Shown here piece by piece: positions 17,064 to 24,767 of a stretch of 64,000 nt of DNA. A program made the position numbers and the translations under genes. The first letter of the stretch is position 1, and each line of letters begins with the position of its first letter. The stretch comes from Paratractidigestivibacter sp963605405 (GTDB lineage: Bacteria > Actinomycetota > Coriobacteriia > Coriobacteriales > Atopobiaceae), in NCBI GenBank assembly GCA_963605405.1, contig CAVCUP010000002.1:124001-188000 (forward strand), written 5' to 3'. The notes below the pieces were generated by a model, which saw only the letters and a program-made list of their open reading frames with translations, did no database searches and was not told where the DNA came from.

Positions 17064-19349
17064 ATGGAGTTTGTTGCCACGTGCCCTAAAGGGTTCGAGA
17101 AGCTGCTGGCCGAGGAGTTGGCGTCGTTCGGTGTTCCGCAGGTCCGCCAGCTGCGCGGACAGGTATCGTTCGGGGGCGAGCTCGCGGACGCGTACCGCGC
17201 CTGCCTGTGGAGCCGCCTCGCCTCGCGTATCCTGCTCGTGCTCGCCCGCGTGGGTGCGCGCGACGCCGACGCGCTCTACGAGGGCGTCAAGTCCGTCGAC
17301 TGGTCGGAGCACCTGGCCGAGGGCTCGACCTTCGTCATCGACTCGCACGGCACGAACGACAATCTCCGCAATACCCAGTTCGTGGCCCTGCGCTCCAAGG
17401 ATGCCATCTCCGACCAGCTCTTCTCGGCGCGCGGCATGCGCCCCGTGGTCAACACCGACGCCCCCGACGTGACCATCGACGTGCGCCTCTCGCGCGACCG
17501 CGCGACCATCGCCATCGACCTCACCGGCGAGCCGCTCTTCCATCGCGGGTACGACTCGCGCGCGGCCCGTAAGGTGGCTCCGCTGCGCGCGGACTATGCC
17601 GCCATGCTGCTCGCGGCTGGGCGCTGGTACCGCAACGTCCGTCATGGTTCTCCCGTGCTCTGCGCCCTTTGGGCCGGCCAGGGCGCTGTCCTTGTGGAGG
17701 CCGCCGGTGAGGCGCTCGACCGCGCGCCGGGGCTTCTCCGCGCGCGCTGGGGCTTCGAGGGCTGGGCGGGCCACGACGCGGACGCCTGGGATGAGCTGCT
17801 CGAAGAGGCCGACCGCCGTGCCGACGCCGGCGCCGCCAATAAGCTCGTGCTTGCGGCTGCCGATGCCCGTCCCGGCGCCGAGGCCGCCTGCCGAGGCGCC
17901 CTGCGCGCCGCCGGCCTCGACTGCGAGGTCGAGTTTCTTTCTGCGGCCGATGCGCTCGGGCGTGCCCGCGAGGCCGGCGACGACGCGCTCGTGACCTGCG
18001 ACCTCAGCTGGATCGGCACCGACGAGCTCGCGACCGAGGCCTCCGCGCTCACCGCGCTCTCGGCCGCTGCGGGCCTGAACACCGCCGCTCTCGTGCGCGA
18101 CGCCTCCTGCGACGCTGCCCTCAAGGCGGCGCCCGACGCGGTCTTCGACGTCATCTCCGGCCGCGAGCCCGCCTACGTGCGCTGCTTCGATGCCGTCGAG
18201 GGGCAGGAGGCGCCCGCGCCCACCTGCGTCACGCTCCCCGGCGGCGAGAAGGTCCCCGTGCTCGTGGCCGCTTCCGACCAGTTCGCCGCGCGCCTCGCCA
18301 AGGTGGCGAAGCTCCGCGCCAAGTGGGCCCGCCGCGAAGACGTCTCGTGCTACCGCGTCTACGACGCCGACCTTCCCGACTACGCTGTCGCTATCGAGCT
18401 CTACCAGGGGCTCGACGGCCGCGGGCGCTGGCTGCAGGTCTCCGAGTACGCCGCGCCCAAGGAGGTCGATGCCGACCTCGCACGCCGTCGCCTCATGGAT
18501 GTCCTGGCCATCGCGCCGCGCGTATTGGGCGTGGACACGGCCAATGTCAACCTTCGCGTGCGCACCCGTGCCCGCGGCGGCTCCCAGTACGCCGACGAGG
18601 GCAGCGCCGCCGCGAGCGATGCGCAGGTCGCGGGCGAGTACTCGCGCGTGCGCGGGCAGCGCGCCGACCAGCGCAACCGCCGCAAGCCGAGCCTGACCGA
18701 CCTGCCGGCGGGCGCCCATCTCGTTGACGAGGGCGGCCTCACCTTCGAGGTCAACTTCTCCGCGCGCCTCGACTGCGGCATCTTCCTCGATCACCGCGAC
18801 ACCCGCGCCGAGGTTCGCGAGATGATGAAGAAGACCCTCGGCTCCAAGCGCTTCCTCAACCTCTTTGCCTACACGGGCACGGCCACCTGCTACGCGGCAG
18901 ACGGCGGCGCCAAGTACACCACCACGGTCGACCTTTCTCGCCCGAGCCTGGACTGGGCCCGACGCAACATGGCGCGCAACGGCTTCACGGGCCCCGAGCA
19001 CGAGTTCGTCCAGGCCGACGTCATCCAGTGGGTCTCCGAGCAGCGCCACACGAGGAACCGCTGGGACCTCGTCTTCTGCGACGTGCCCACCTTCTCCAAC
19101 TCCCAGCGAATGAGAAAGTCCAGCTGGGACGTGCAGCGCGACCACTCAGAGCTCATCATCGGCGTTTCTCGCCTGCTCACGCGCAACGGCTGCGCGATAT
19201 TTTCCTGCAACCTGCGCAACTTCAAGCCCGACGAGGAGGCGCTGGCCAAGGCCGGGGTCGTGCTCGAGGACATCACGGCCCGTACCATCCCCGAGGACTT
19301 CAAGCGCAACCAAAAGATCCACCACGCGTATATCGTCAGGCGCGGGTAG
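17064..19349 (+). CDS. rlmKL: RlmKL-type 23S rRNA methyltransferase with degenerate RlmL half
   Basis: A 761-residue fusion with an N-terminal THUMP region (FVATCPKGFEKLLAEELASF), an RlmL-type domain and a C-terminal RlmK-type domain. The K half is well kept: GIFLDHRDTRAEV (about 570-585), LNLFAYTGTATCYAADGGA, and CDVPTFSNSQRM where DPPTFSNS is usual. The L half looks inactive: where family members have a DPMCGSGT-type SAM loop it reads LCALWAGQGAVLVEAA (about 199-214), and the NPPY-type catalytic motif is absent (VTCDLSWIGTDE in its place). So m7G (RlmK) activity is plausible and m2G (RlmL) activity doubtful. ATG 17064 follows GAAAGG; a -10-like TATGCT lies at about 17018. Confidence 0.85.
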   Translation: MEFVATCPKGFEKLLAEELASFGVPQVRQLRGQVSFGGELADAYRACLWSRLASRILLVLARVGARDADALYEGVKSVDWSEHLAEGSTFVIDSHGTNDNLRNTQFVALRSKDAISDQLFSARGMRPVVNTDAPDVTIDVRLSRDRATIAIDLTGEPLFHRGYDSRAARKVAPLRADYAAMLLAAGRWYRNVRHGSPVLCALWAGQGAVLVEAAGEALDRAPGLLRARWGFEGWAGHDADAWDELLEEADRRADAGAANKLVLAAADARPGAEAACRGALRAAGLDCEVEFLSAADALGRAREAGDDALVTCDLSWIGTDELATEASALTALSAAAGLNTAALVRDASCDAALKAAPDAVFDVISGREPAYVRCFDAVEGQEAPAPTCVTLPGGEKVPVLVAASDQFAARLAKVAKLRAKWARREDVSCYRVYDADLPDYAVAIELYQGLDGRGRWLQVSEYAAPKEVDADLARRRLMDVLAIAPRVLGVDTANVNLRVRTRARGGSQYADEGSAAASDAQVAGEYSRVRGQRADQRNRRKPSLTDLPAGAHLVDEGGLTFEVNFSARLDCGIFLDHRDTRAEVREMMKKTLGSKRFLNLFAYTGTATCYAADGGAKYTTTVDLSRPSLDWARRNMARNGFTGPEHEFVQADVIQWVSEQRHTRNRWDLVFCDVPTFSNSQRMRKSSWDVQRDHSELIIGVSRLLTRNGCAIFSCNLRNFKPDEEALAKAGVVLEDITARTIPEDFKRNQKIHHAYIVRRG

Positions 19350-19490
19350 GGTTCGACGGCCGGGTCGCGACCACGCCCTCTGCGCTCCGGGCCCGAGTGC
19401 CCTGCGGCCCCGATGCGACGGCGTGATGTCAGTAAGGCCCGGACGCGTTGGTCTGCTTTTATGCTCCGCCAAATAGAAAGAAGGTCCATC

Positions 19491-20483
19491 ATGCTCGCAA
19501 AGTTCCGCGCTGCGCACCCGTTTCTCTTCGCGGTCCTCATCTACGCCATCTTCTTCGTGGGGCTCAACGGCACGGGCGCCCTAGCGGGCCTCGTCGTGGA
19601 GCGCCTCGTCGATGTCGAGGTCAGCGACATGGCCATTCAGCTGACGGAGATTGTCTGCGAGCTCGTGCCGGCCCTTCTCTTTATCCTCGTCCTGAGCCGG
19701 GTCGGGCGCCTCGGTCTGCTCACCAAGAAGGGCAAGGGCTTCCTTCGCGGCCTCGCCGTCGGCGGCTACTGCCTCGGCTTCATCGCGTTCGTCGCGTTCC
19801 AGACGGTGGCCGTGGCCCTGGAAGAGGGCTACGGAGTCAATCTCACGGCAGCCTCGTTCGCCTACGTGGTCGCCATGCTCCTGGTGGGCGTGACGGAAGA
19901 GATCGAAGCCCGTGCCCTTATCGGCGGGACCTTCCTCGAGCACTTCGGCACCTCTCGCTCCGGGGCGATAAAGGCGGCCGTCGCCTCCGGCCTTATCTTT
20001 GGCGCGATGCACCTCACCAACGCCTTGGCCGGCGATGTGCCCGGGACCATGATTCAGGTGGCCCTCTGCGTGACGGGCGGCATCCTCTACGCCGCGGTCT
20101 ACTTCCGTTGCGGAAACATCTGGACCGTTGCCCTCATCCACGGCCTTAACGACGTCGCGGCGGGAACGACGGAGTGGCTGTTCAACGGCGGTGCCTCCAT
20201 CGAGGTCGTTTCGAGCGCCATCACTCCGGAGGTCTTGGTCTACCCGGTCGTCATCGGCGTGCTCGACCTTGCCGTCGCCTTCTTCCTGCTGCGGCCGGCC
20301 AAGGCGGGCGAGGTTGCCCGGTACTGGGCAGAGATCGAGGCCCCGGCGGCCGACGCTCGGGCCGACGCCGCCCCGGCGATTGCGGCCCAGCCCGACGCCG
20401 TTGCGGCGGGAGAGAACCCGGCTCCTGGGGATAAGGGCGGCAACGAGGTCGCCTCCCAGGATGTTTCCGACTCCTCTCGCTAA
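19491..20483 (+). CDS. CPBP-family intramembrane metalloprotease
   Basis: A 330-residue membrane protein of the CAAX-protease/bacteriocin-processing (Abi) family. Conserved motifs are EEIEAR (EExxxR, residues 136-141), FGAMH (FxxxH, 170-174) and HGLND near residue 220, the metal-binding set of these glutamate/His proteases. Six to eight hydrophobic helices are visible. The last 50 or so residues are an Ala/Pro/Asp-rich hydrophilic tail. ATG 19491 has AAGAAGG upstream; TATGCT (19460-19465) may be its -10. Roles in this family include immunity to peptides and prenyl-protein cleavage; none can be assigned here. Confidence 0.88.
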   Translation: MLAKFRAAHPFLFAVLIYAIFFVGLNGTGALAGLVVERLVDVEVSDMAIQLTEIVCELVPALLFILVLSRVGRLGLLTKKGKGFLRGLAVGGYCLGFIAFVAFQTVAVALEEGYGVNLTAASFAYVVAMLLVGVTEEIEARALIGGTFLEHFGTSRSGAIKAAVASGLIFGAMHLTNALAGDVPGTMIQVALCVTGGILYAAVYFRCGNIWTVALIHGLNDVAAGTTEWLFNGGASIEVVSSAITPEVLVYPVVIGVLDLAVAFFLLRPAKAGEVARYWAEIEAPAADARADAAPAIAAQPDAVAAGENPAPGDKGGNEVASQDVSDSSR

Positions 20484-20503
20484 GACCCTCCGCTGCGGCT
20501 CCC

Positions 20504-20525
20504 GACGCCAGCGGGCGTGTTTTTT
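20504..20525 (+). terminator. Weak terminator after CPBP gene
   Basis: ACGCC/GGCGT stem around AGCG followed by GTTTTTT (20519-20525). The stem is short, but the T-run is good. Confidence 0.5.
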
Positions 20526-20626
20526 GAGCGGGCCGCGCGCCGCCGCGGGCCCAACGGGTCCTTCTTTCGGAAATATGGCCCACAACCAGGGCCATACGGC
20601 AGCGCCGCCGGCGGCCAGAACGGCGT

Positions 20627-20742
20627 CGGCGGCAGTTTTGCAGCTCGGCCCCTGCAGGCGGTTTCCGGTCAATGCGCTTACCTGCGGCTCTTCGAACCCC
20701 GGGCGCGGGCCTACTCGGGGGACCTGCAGAAAACTGCCGCCG
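20627..20742. repeat. Near-perfect inverted repeat (about 17 bp arms)
   Basis: CGGCGGCAGTTTTGCAG (20627-20643) is matched in inverse orientation by CTGCAGAAAACTGCCGCCG (20724-20742), which has two extra bases. The 80-base interior has no gene. A separate small hairpin (ATGGCCC/GGGCCAT, about 20574-20595) lies just upstream. It belongs to neither family A nor family B. The remainder of 20526-20890 holds nothing else I can name. Confidence 0.7.
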
Positions 20743-20893
20743 GCTCGGGTCTCCGCGCCCCGTGAGCGGTCGTCGGCTCGGCTTCTGCGCGAGTTCGTGG
20801 GCCGCGTTCGAAAATGCCGCGTGCCGTCGCCCCTCTCTTCGACCGTTCGCGGATACGCCCGCCTCTTCTCGCCCACGCGAGGAAATCGCGCAA

Positions 20894-20944
20894 TAGAATA
20901 AGTACCACCTATCCGTAAAGTAGGCGCGCGCAAACTCGCGCGCC
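20894..20944 (+). promoter_or_regulatory. Phosphoglucomutase promoter and leader hairpin
   Basis: TAGAAT (20894-20899) is a -10 candidate. In the leader GGCGCGCG (20923-20930) pairs with CGCGCGCC (20937-20944) just upstream of the Shine-Dalgarno (GGGGGAG). This is the same promoter-hairpin-SD layout as in front of hisS. Confidence 0.5.
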
Positions 20945-20966
20945 GGGAAAGTGGGGGAGTCACACT

Positions 20967-22691
20967 ATGGACCAGTCCATCGAGGCCACCGTCAAGACCT
21001 GGCAGGACAACGTGCACGAGGCGGACCTCGCCGAGGAGCTTTCCGCCCTCGTCTCCGAGGACGGCGATAAGCTCTACGACGCCTTCTACCGCAGCCTCGC
21101 CTTCGGCACCGCCGGCCTTCGCGGCACGCTCGGCGTCGGCACCAACCGTATGAACGTCTACGTCGTGGCCCAGGCAACCCAGGGCGTCGCCGATTACCTC
21201 AACGCCCACTACGAGAACCCGACCCTCGCGCTCGCCCGCGACTCGCGCCTCAAGGGCGAGGACTTCCAGAAGGTCGCCGCCGGCATCCTGGCCGCCAACG
21301 GCATCCACGTCTACGTCTACCCGCGCATCGAGCCCGTCCCCACGCTCTCCTTCGCCGTGCGTCACCTGGGTACTTCTGCGGGCATCGTGCTGACCGCCTC
21401 CCACAACCCCGCCGCCTACAACGGCTACAAGGTCTATAACGACCAGGGCGGCCAGATCACCGACGAGGCCGCGGCCGAGATTTCCGCGAACATCGCCAAG
21501 GCCGATCCCTTCGCTGCTTATGCCGGCGCCATGGACTTTGACGAGGCCATCGAGAAGGGCCTCGTCGAGTGGACGCCCGAGGAGGTCCTCGACTCCTTCA
21601 TCGAGAACATCAAGAAGGTTTCCGTCCCGGGCTTCAAGGCCGGCTCCGACTACTCCGTGGTCTATACCCCGCTCAACGGCACGGGCATGGAGTGCGTGAC
21701 CCGCATCCTCAAGGAGATCGGCGTCGAGAACGTCTCCGTCGTCCCCGAGCAGGCCGAGCCGGACGGCAACTTCCCCACCTGCAACTACCCGAACCCCGAG
21801 TTCCGCGCGGCGCTCGACCTCGCGCTGAAGCTTGCCGAGGAGGTCAAGCCCAACCTCGTCGTGGCCACCGACCCCGACGCCGACCGCATGGGCACCGCCA
21901 TCCCGCACGACGGCGACTACGTGCTTCTTTCCGGCAACGAGATGGGCGTCCTGCTCATGGATTGGCTGGCCAACATGGCGGCCGAGAACGGCGAGGACGT
22001 CTCTGCTAAGGTCGCCGTCTCCACCATCGTCTCTTCCTCCATGCCCGACGCCATCGCCAAGGACAAGGGCTTCGAGATGCGCCGCGTCCTCACCGGCTTC
22101 AAGTACATCGGCGACCAGATCGACCAGCTCAAGGACGCCGGCGAGGAGGACCGCTATCTCATGGGCTTCGAGGAGTCCTACGGCTACCTCGTGGGCACGC
22201 ACGCCCGCGACAAGGACGCCATCGTGGCCACCATGCTCTGCGTCGAGATGGCCTCTTACTACGCTTCCAAGGGCATGGACCTCTATGAGGCCATGGACGC
22301 CCTGTACCAGAGGTACGGCTACTATCTCAACGGCACCGTCAACGCGTCCTTCCCGGGAGCTGCCGGCGCCGAGCGCATGGCCCAGATCATGGACGGCCTG
22401 CGCAAGGAGCCCCTCGCCGAGATCGCCGGCTACAAGGTCGAGGGCATGACCGACTACGCGACCGGCCCCGAGATGCCGCGCGTCTCCGGCCTGCAGAAGG
22501 AGGCTGCCCAGGTCCTGCCGCCCGCCAACGTGATCGAGTACCGCCTCGAGGGCAACAACAAGGTCATCTTCCGTCCCTCTGGCACCGAGCCCAAGGTCAA
22601 GGCGTATCTCTTCTCCGTGGGTGCCACGCGCGAGGAGTCCGAGGCCGTCCGCGACAAGCTCGAGGCCGCTTCCAAGCAGATTCTCTCCTAA
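20967..22691 (+). CDS. Phosphoglucomutase / phosphomannomutase
   Basis: A 574-residue alpha-D-phosphohexomutase, the PgcA-like type, interconverting glucose-1-P and glucose-6-P (or the mannose equivalents). Visible: FGTAGLRGTLGVGTNRMN at the N-terminus, the phosphoserine loop in VLTASHNPAAYNGYKVY (about residues 141-157), the Mg-binding DPDADRMG, the sugar-binding GFEESYGYLVG and the phosphate-binding RPSGTEPKVKAY at the C-terminus. ATG 20967 has GGGGGAG at 8 bases. It is a single gene, ended by the hairpin at 22731-22766. It links glycogen and envelope sugar synthesis to glycolysis. Confidence 0.95.
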   Translation: MDQSIEATVKTWQDNVHEADLAEELSALVSEDGDKLYDAFYRSLAFGTAGLRGTLGVGTNRMNVYVVAQATQGVADYLNAHYENPTLALARDSRLKGEDFQKVAAGILAANGIHVYVYPRIEPVPTLSFAVRHLGTSAGIVLTASHNPAAYNGYKVYNDQGGQITDEAAAEISANIAKADPFAAYAGAMDFDEAIEKGLVEWTPEEVLDSFIENIKKVSVPGFKAGSDYSVVYTPLNGTGMECVTRILKEIGVENVSVVPEQAEPDGNFPTCNYPNPEFRAALDLALKLAEEVKPNLVVATDPDADRMGTAIPHDGDYVLLSGNEMGVLLMDWLANMAAENGEDVSAKVAVSTIVSSSMPDAIAKDKGFEMRRVLTGFKYIGDQIDQLKDAGEEDRYLMGFEESYGYLVGTHARDKDAIVATMLCVEMASYYASKGMDLYEAMDALYQRYGYYLNGTVNASFPGAAGAERMAQIMDGLRKEPLAEIAGYKVEGMTDYATGPEMPRVSGLQKEAAQVLPPANVIEYRLEGNNKVIFRPSGTEPKVKAYLFSVGATREESEAVRDKLEAASKQILS

Positions 22692-22730
22692 GGTAAGGCG
22701 CGGCGCTTTAGTTCGCATGATGTAACAAGA

Positions 22731-22766
22731 AGGGCCGCCGGGCATGTAACCCGGCGGCCCGTTTTC
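22731..22766. terminator. Bidirectional terminator
   Basis: GGGCCGCCGGG pairs perfectly with CCCGGCGGCCC around CATGTAA; GTTTT follows and AAGAA precedes. It lies between the convergent phosphoglucomutase and C39-like genes. Confidence 0.9.
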
Positions 22767-22809
22767 GTGTTGAGGTGACGTCGCCGAAGCCCCGAGGCGG
22801 GAAAGCCCG

Positions 22810-23931
22810 CTATTGCGCCTCGGCGGCAGCCGCCGCGTCCTTCTTTACCGTGACGCCGTAGAACTTGTCGCAGGAGGAGGCGAGGTCGGAAGGCGACCAG
22901 GAGCGTGCGGTTGCCTCCGGCGAGGTCGGGTCGTGCACGACGACGGTGTTGTCGGAGTTCTCGGTCACGAGAAGCACCCAGTGCGCATTCTCGGTGAGGG
23001 ACCCGGCCTTGGCCTCGACGAGCAGGTAGGTGCCGGCGTCGAGCGCTTGGGTTATGGAGTCCGCGCTTGACGCGTATTCGGTCACGGTGAGCCCGAACCC
23101 CTCCGCCGCCGACGTAAAGAAGGCGGCGCTCGTCCCCGAGTCGCCAGCGGCGGCGCCCGCCTGGGTGGCGAGCTCGGCCATGTCCGCAGGGGTCTTGACC
23201 TCGCCGGTGAGTCCCATATAGGCCATCGAGAAGGTCGTCGGCCCCGAGCCGGTTATCGCAAGCGCGTGCTCACCGTACGCGACGGCGCCCCAGCGCACGT
23301 CCCAGTCGTAGAGGGTGGGCGCCGTGCCTGCGGAGACCTTGTCGTTGTATGCCTGGCCGGTCTTGGGCAGGTCGGGGTAGTTGGCGACGAAGCTCACGGC
23401 CTCGGGCTGGTCGAGGGCGAGGCCGAGCAGGGCGTCGTCTTCGTAGGCGTCGGCCTTCGCGGCGATCTCGGAGAGCTGCTCGTTGCGGTCGAGCGCGACC
23501 TTGAAGCGGTTGGTGAGCTCCTCGGAAACGCCTGCGGCAACGCGCGGGTCGACCTGGTTGGTGGTGGCCTCGGACGCTTCCTGCTTCTGGTCGGAGCAGC
23601 CGCGCACACAGCTGGACACGCCCACGATGAGCAGCACCGCGAGCACGACGGCGAGGGCGGCGAGGATAGCCAGCCTCGTGTTGGCGTTGTGCCGCCCTCG
23701 CGCGCCATGGAAGTTGATGTTGCGGGCACGGAGCGGGTAGCCCCCGTTGCCGCCACCTCTCTTGAGGCTGCCGACGCCGCCTGGGCGCCTGCGCGACCTC
23801 TGCTGGATGCCTTGCGGCCCGTGGTAAGAGCCGCCGAGGTTCACGCGCCCGGAGTCGCGCGCCCCGCCGCGGGACGCGCGCCGGCGCCCGCCGTTGGATC
23901 CTGTGTTGTTGTGGGGGGTCTCGTAACGCAT
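22810..23931 (-). CDS. Membrane-anchored C39-like peptidase homologue lacking the catalytic Cys
   Basis: A 373-residue protein: a Gly/Arg/Asn-rich cytoplasmic N-terminus (about 1-85), one transmembrane helix (LAILAALAVVLAVLLIVGVS), then an extracellular domain. The second half matches Peptidase_C39_2: WDVRWGAVAYG, the block TGSGPTTFSMAYMGLTG, AHWVLLV with His (about 317) and VHDPTSP with Asp (about 334). In active members the block reads GCGPT; here the codon is TCG, so Ser (about 229) replaces the nucleophile. It may be a binding domain rather than a protease. ATG 23931 has GGAG at 7 bases. An 18-bp palindrome sits just downstream of its predicted -10. Confidence 0.8.
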   Translation of the reverse strand: MRYETPHNNTGSNGGRRRASRGGARDSGRVNLGGSYHGPQGIQQRSRRRPGGVGSLKRGGGNGGYPLRARNINFHGARGRHNANTRLAILAALAVVLAVLLIVGVSSCVRGCSDQKQEASEATTNQVDPRVAAGVSEELTNRFKVALDRNEQLSEIAAKADAYEDDALLGLALDQPEAVSFVANYPDLPKTGQAYNDKVSAGTAPTLYDWDVRWGAVAYGEHALAITGSGPTTFSMAYMGLTGEVKTPADMAELATQAGAAAGDSGTSAAFFTSAAEGFGLTVTEYASSADSITQALDAGTYLLVEAKAGSLTENAHWVLLVTENSDNTVVVHDPTSPEATARSWSPSDLASSCDKFYGVTVKKDAAAAAEAQ

Positions 23932-23953
23932 CGCTTGCTCCCGGGCAGGTGTC

Positions 23954-23977
23954 TTGAGGATAATTCCTCAAATAGTA
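23954..23977 (-). promoter_or_regulatory. -10 box and palindromic operator of the C39-like gene
   Basis: On the minus strand TACTAT (complement of 23972-23977) is followed immediately by the palindrome TTGAGGA-4 nt-TCCTCAA (23954-23971). The palindrome would cover the transcription start, fitting a repressor site. It does not look like an ARG box, although argR is the divergent neighbour. Confidence 0.5.
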
Positions 23978-24148
23978 CGATACGCACAGGCGCGCCCGAT
24001 AGGCGGCCTCGGCAAAAATCCGCGAACGCCGCGAGACGCCTGACCAGGCGGTCGTTTTTGCCTTGGCGCCCCGTCGGCCTCGGGGCCTCTCCGCCGCAAG
24101 GCAGGGCATGACCAGACGGTGTCGCGCCGGGAGAGGGGAGACCACGCT

Positions 24149-24580
24149 ATGGGCACGAGGAACGGGCGCGCCGCCGCCATCCGCTCGGTCGTGCGCGCGC
24201 ACGCCATAAAGACGCAGCAGGAGCTCGTGGCCGAGCTGCGCGCGCTCGGCTTCGATTGCACGCAGGCCACGATCTCGCGCGATGTGGTCGCCATGGGGCT
24301 CCAGAAGCTCCCCGGCGGTTCCTATGTCCTCGCGGAGGATCTCCGGCTCCAGAAGATGCTCTCCGAGTTCGCGGACGACGTGCGGCGCTCGGAGAACCTC
24401 GTCGTCGTGAGGACGCAGCCCGGGTGCGCGCCCGCCGTGGCCGCCGCCATCGACGGCGCGGTGCTCGAGCACGTGTTGGGGTCCGTGGGCGGAGACGACA
24501 CCGTCCTTGTCGTGGCGGACGCCACCGAGAACGCCGAGGGCCTGCGACGGCGCCTTGCCGTTCTGGCCGGCACCGAGTAG
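24149..24580 (+). CDS. argR: Arginine repressor
   Basis: A 143-residue ArgR-family regulator. The N-terminal winged helix (about 1-70) includes KTQQELVAELRALGFDCTQATISRDV, written here as KTQQELVAELRALGF and CTQATISRDV. The C-terminal hexamerisation/arginine-binding domain has HVLGSVGGDDTVLVVA, matching the GT(I/V)AGDDTI consensus and the aspartates that hold arginine. ATG 24149 has GAGAGGGGAG upstream. No arginine biosynthesis genes are in this window, so targets lie elsewhere. It is convergent with the PBP gene. Confidence 0.93.
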   Translation: MGTRNGRAAAIRSVVRAHAIKTQQELVAELRALGFDCTQATISRDVVAMGLQKLPGGSYVLAEDLRLQKMLSEFADDVRRSENLVVVRTQPGCAPAVAAAIDGAVLEHVLGSVGGDDTVLVVADATENAEGLRRRLAVLAGTE

Positions 24581-24649
24581 ACAAGAAGGCGGCGGCCGGA
24601 GGGCTCTGTGGCACGCATGGCCTCGCCGGCACGGCGGGCTTCTTGCCCA

Positions 24650-24697
24650 GGGAACGACCGGTAAAGGGAACGACCGGTAAAGGGAACGACCGGTAAA
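24650..24697. repeat. Three exact 16-nt tandem repeats
   Basis: GGGAACGACCGGTAAA occurs three times head to tail (24650-24665, 24666-24681, 24682-24697). Each copy includes the palindrome ACCGGT. It lies between argR and the bidirectional terminator. Confidence 0.9.
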
Positions 24698-24700
24698 TAA

Positions 24701-24739
24701 GAAGAGGCGCGGCAGGCACAAAGCCCGCCGCGCCTCTTC
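24701..24739. terminator. Bidirectional terminator between argR and PBP gene
   Basis: GAAGAGGCGCGGC pairs perfectly with GCCGCGCCTCTTC around a 13-base loop. Confidence 0.8.
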
Positions 24740-24767
24740 GCGCGTTTAGTGGGGATGCCGGCCGGGG

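Noticed and set aside
19581..22745. Very long antisense open frame (about 1050 codons) on the minus strand
   Set aside because: It runs across three real plus-strand features and intergenic repeats, has the low-complexity Gly/Val/Leu/Asp/His/Arg composition typical of the complement of GC-rich genes, and matches no family.
23954..23971. ARG box for ArgR autoregulation
   Set aside because: The palindrome lies on the far side of the divergent gene's start and does not resemble the known ARG-box consensus.
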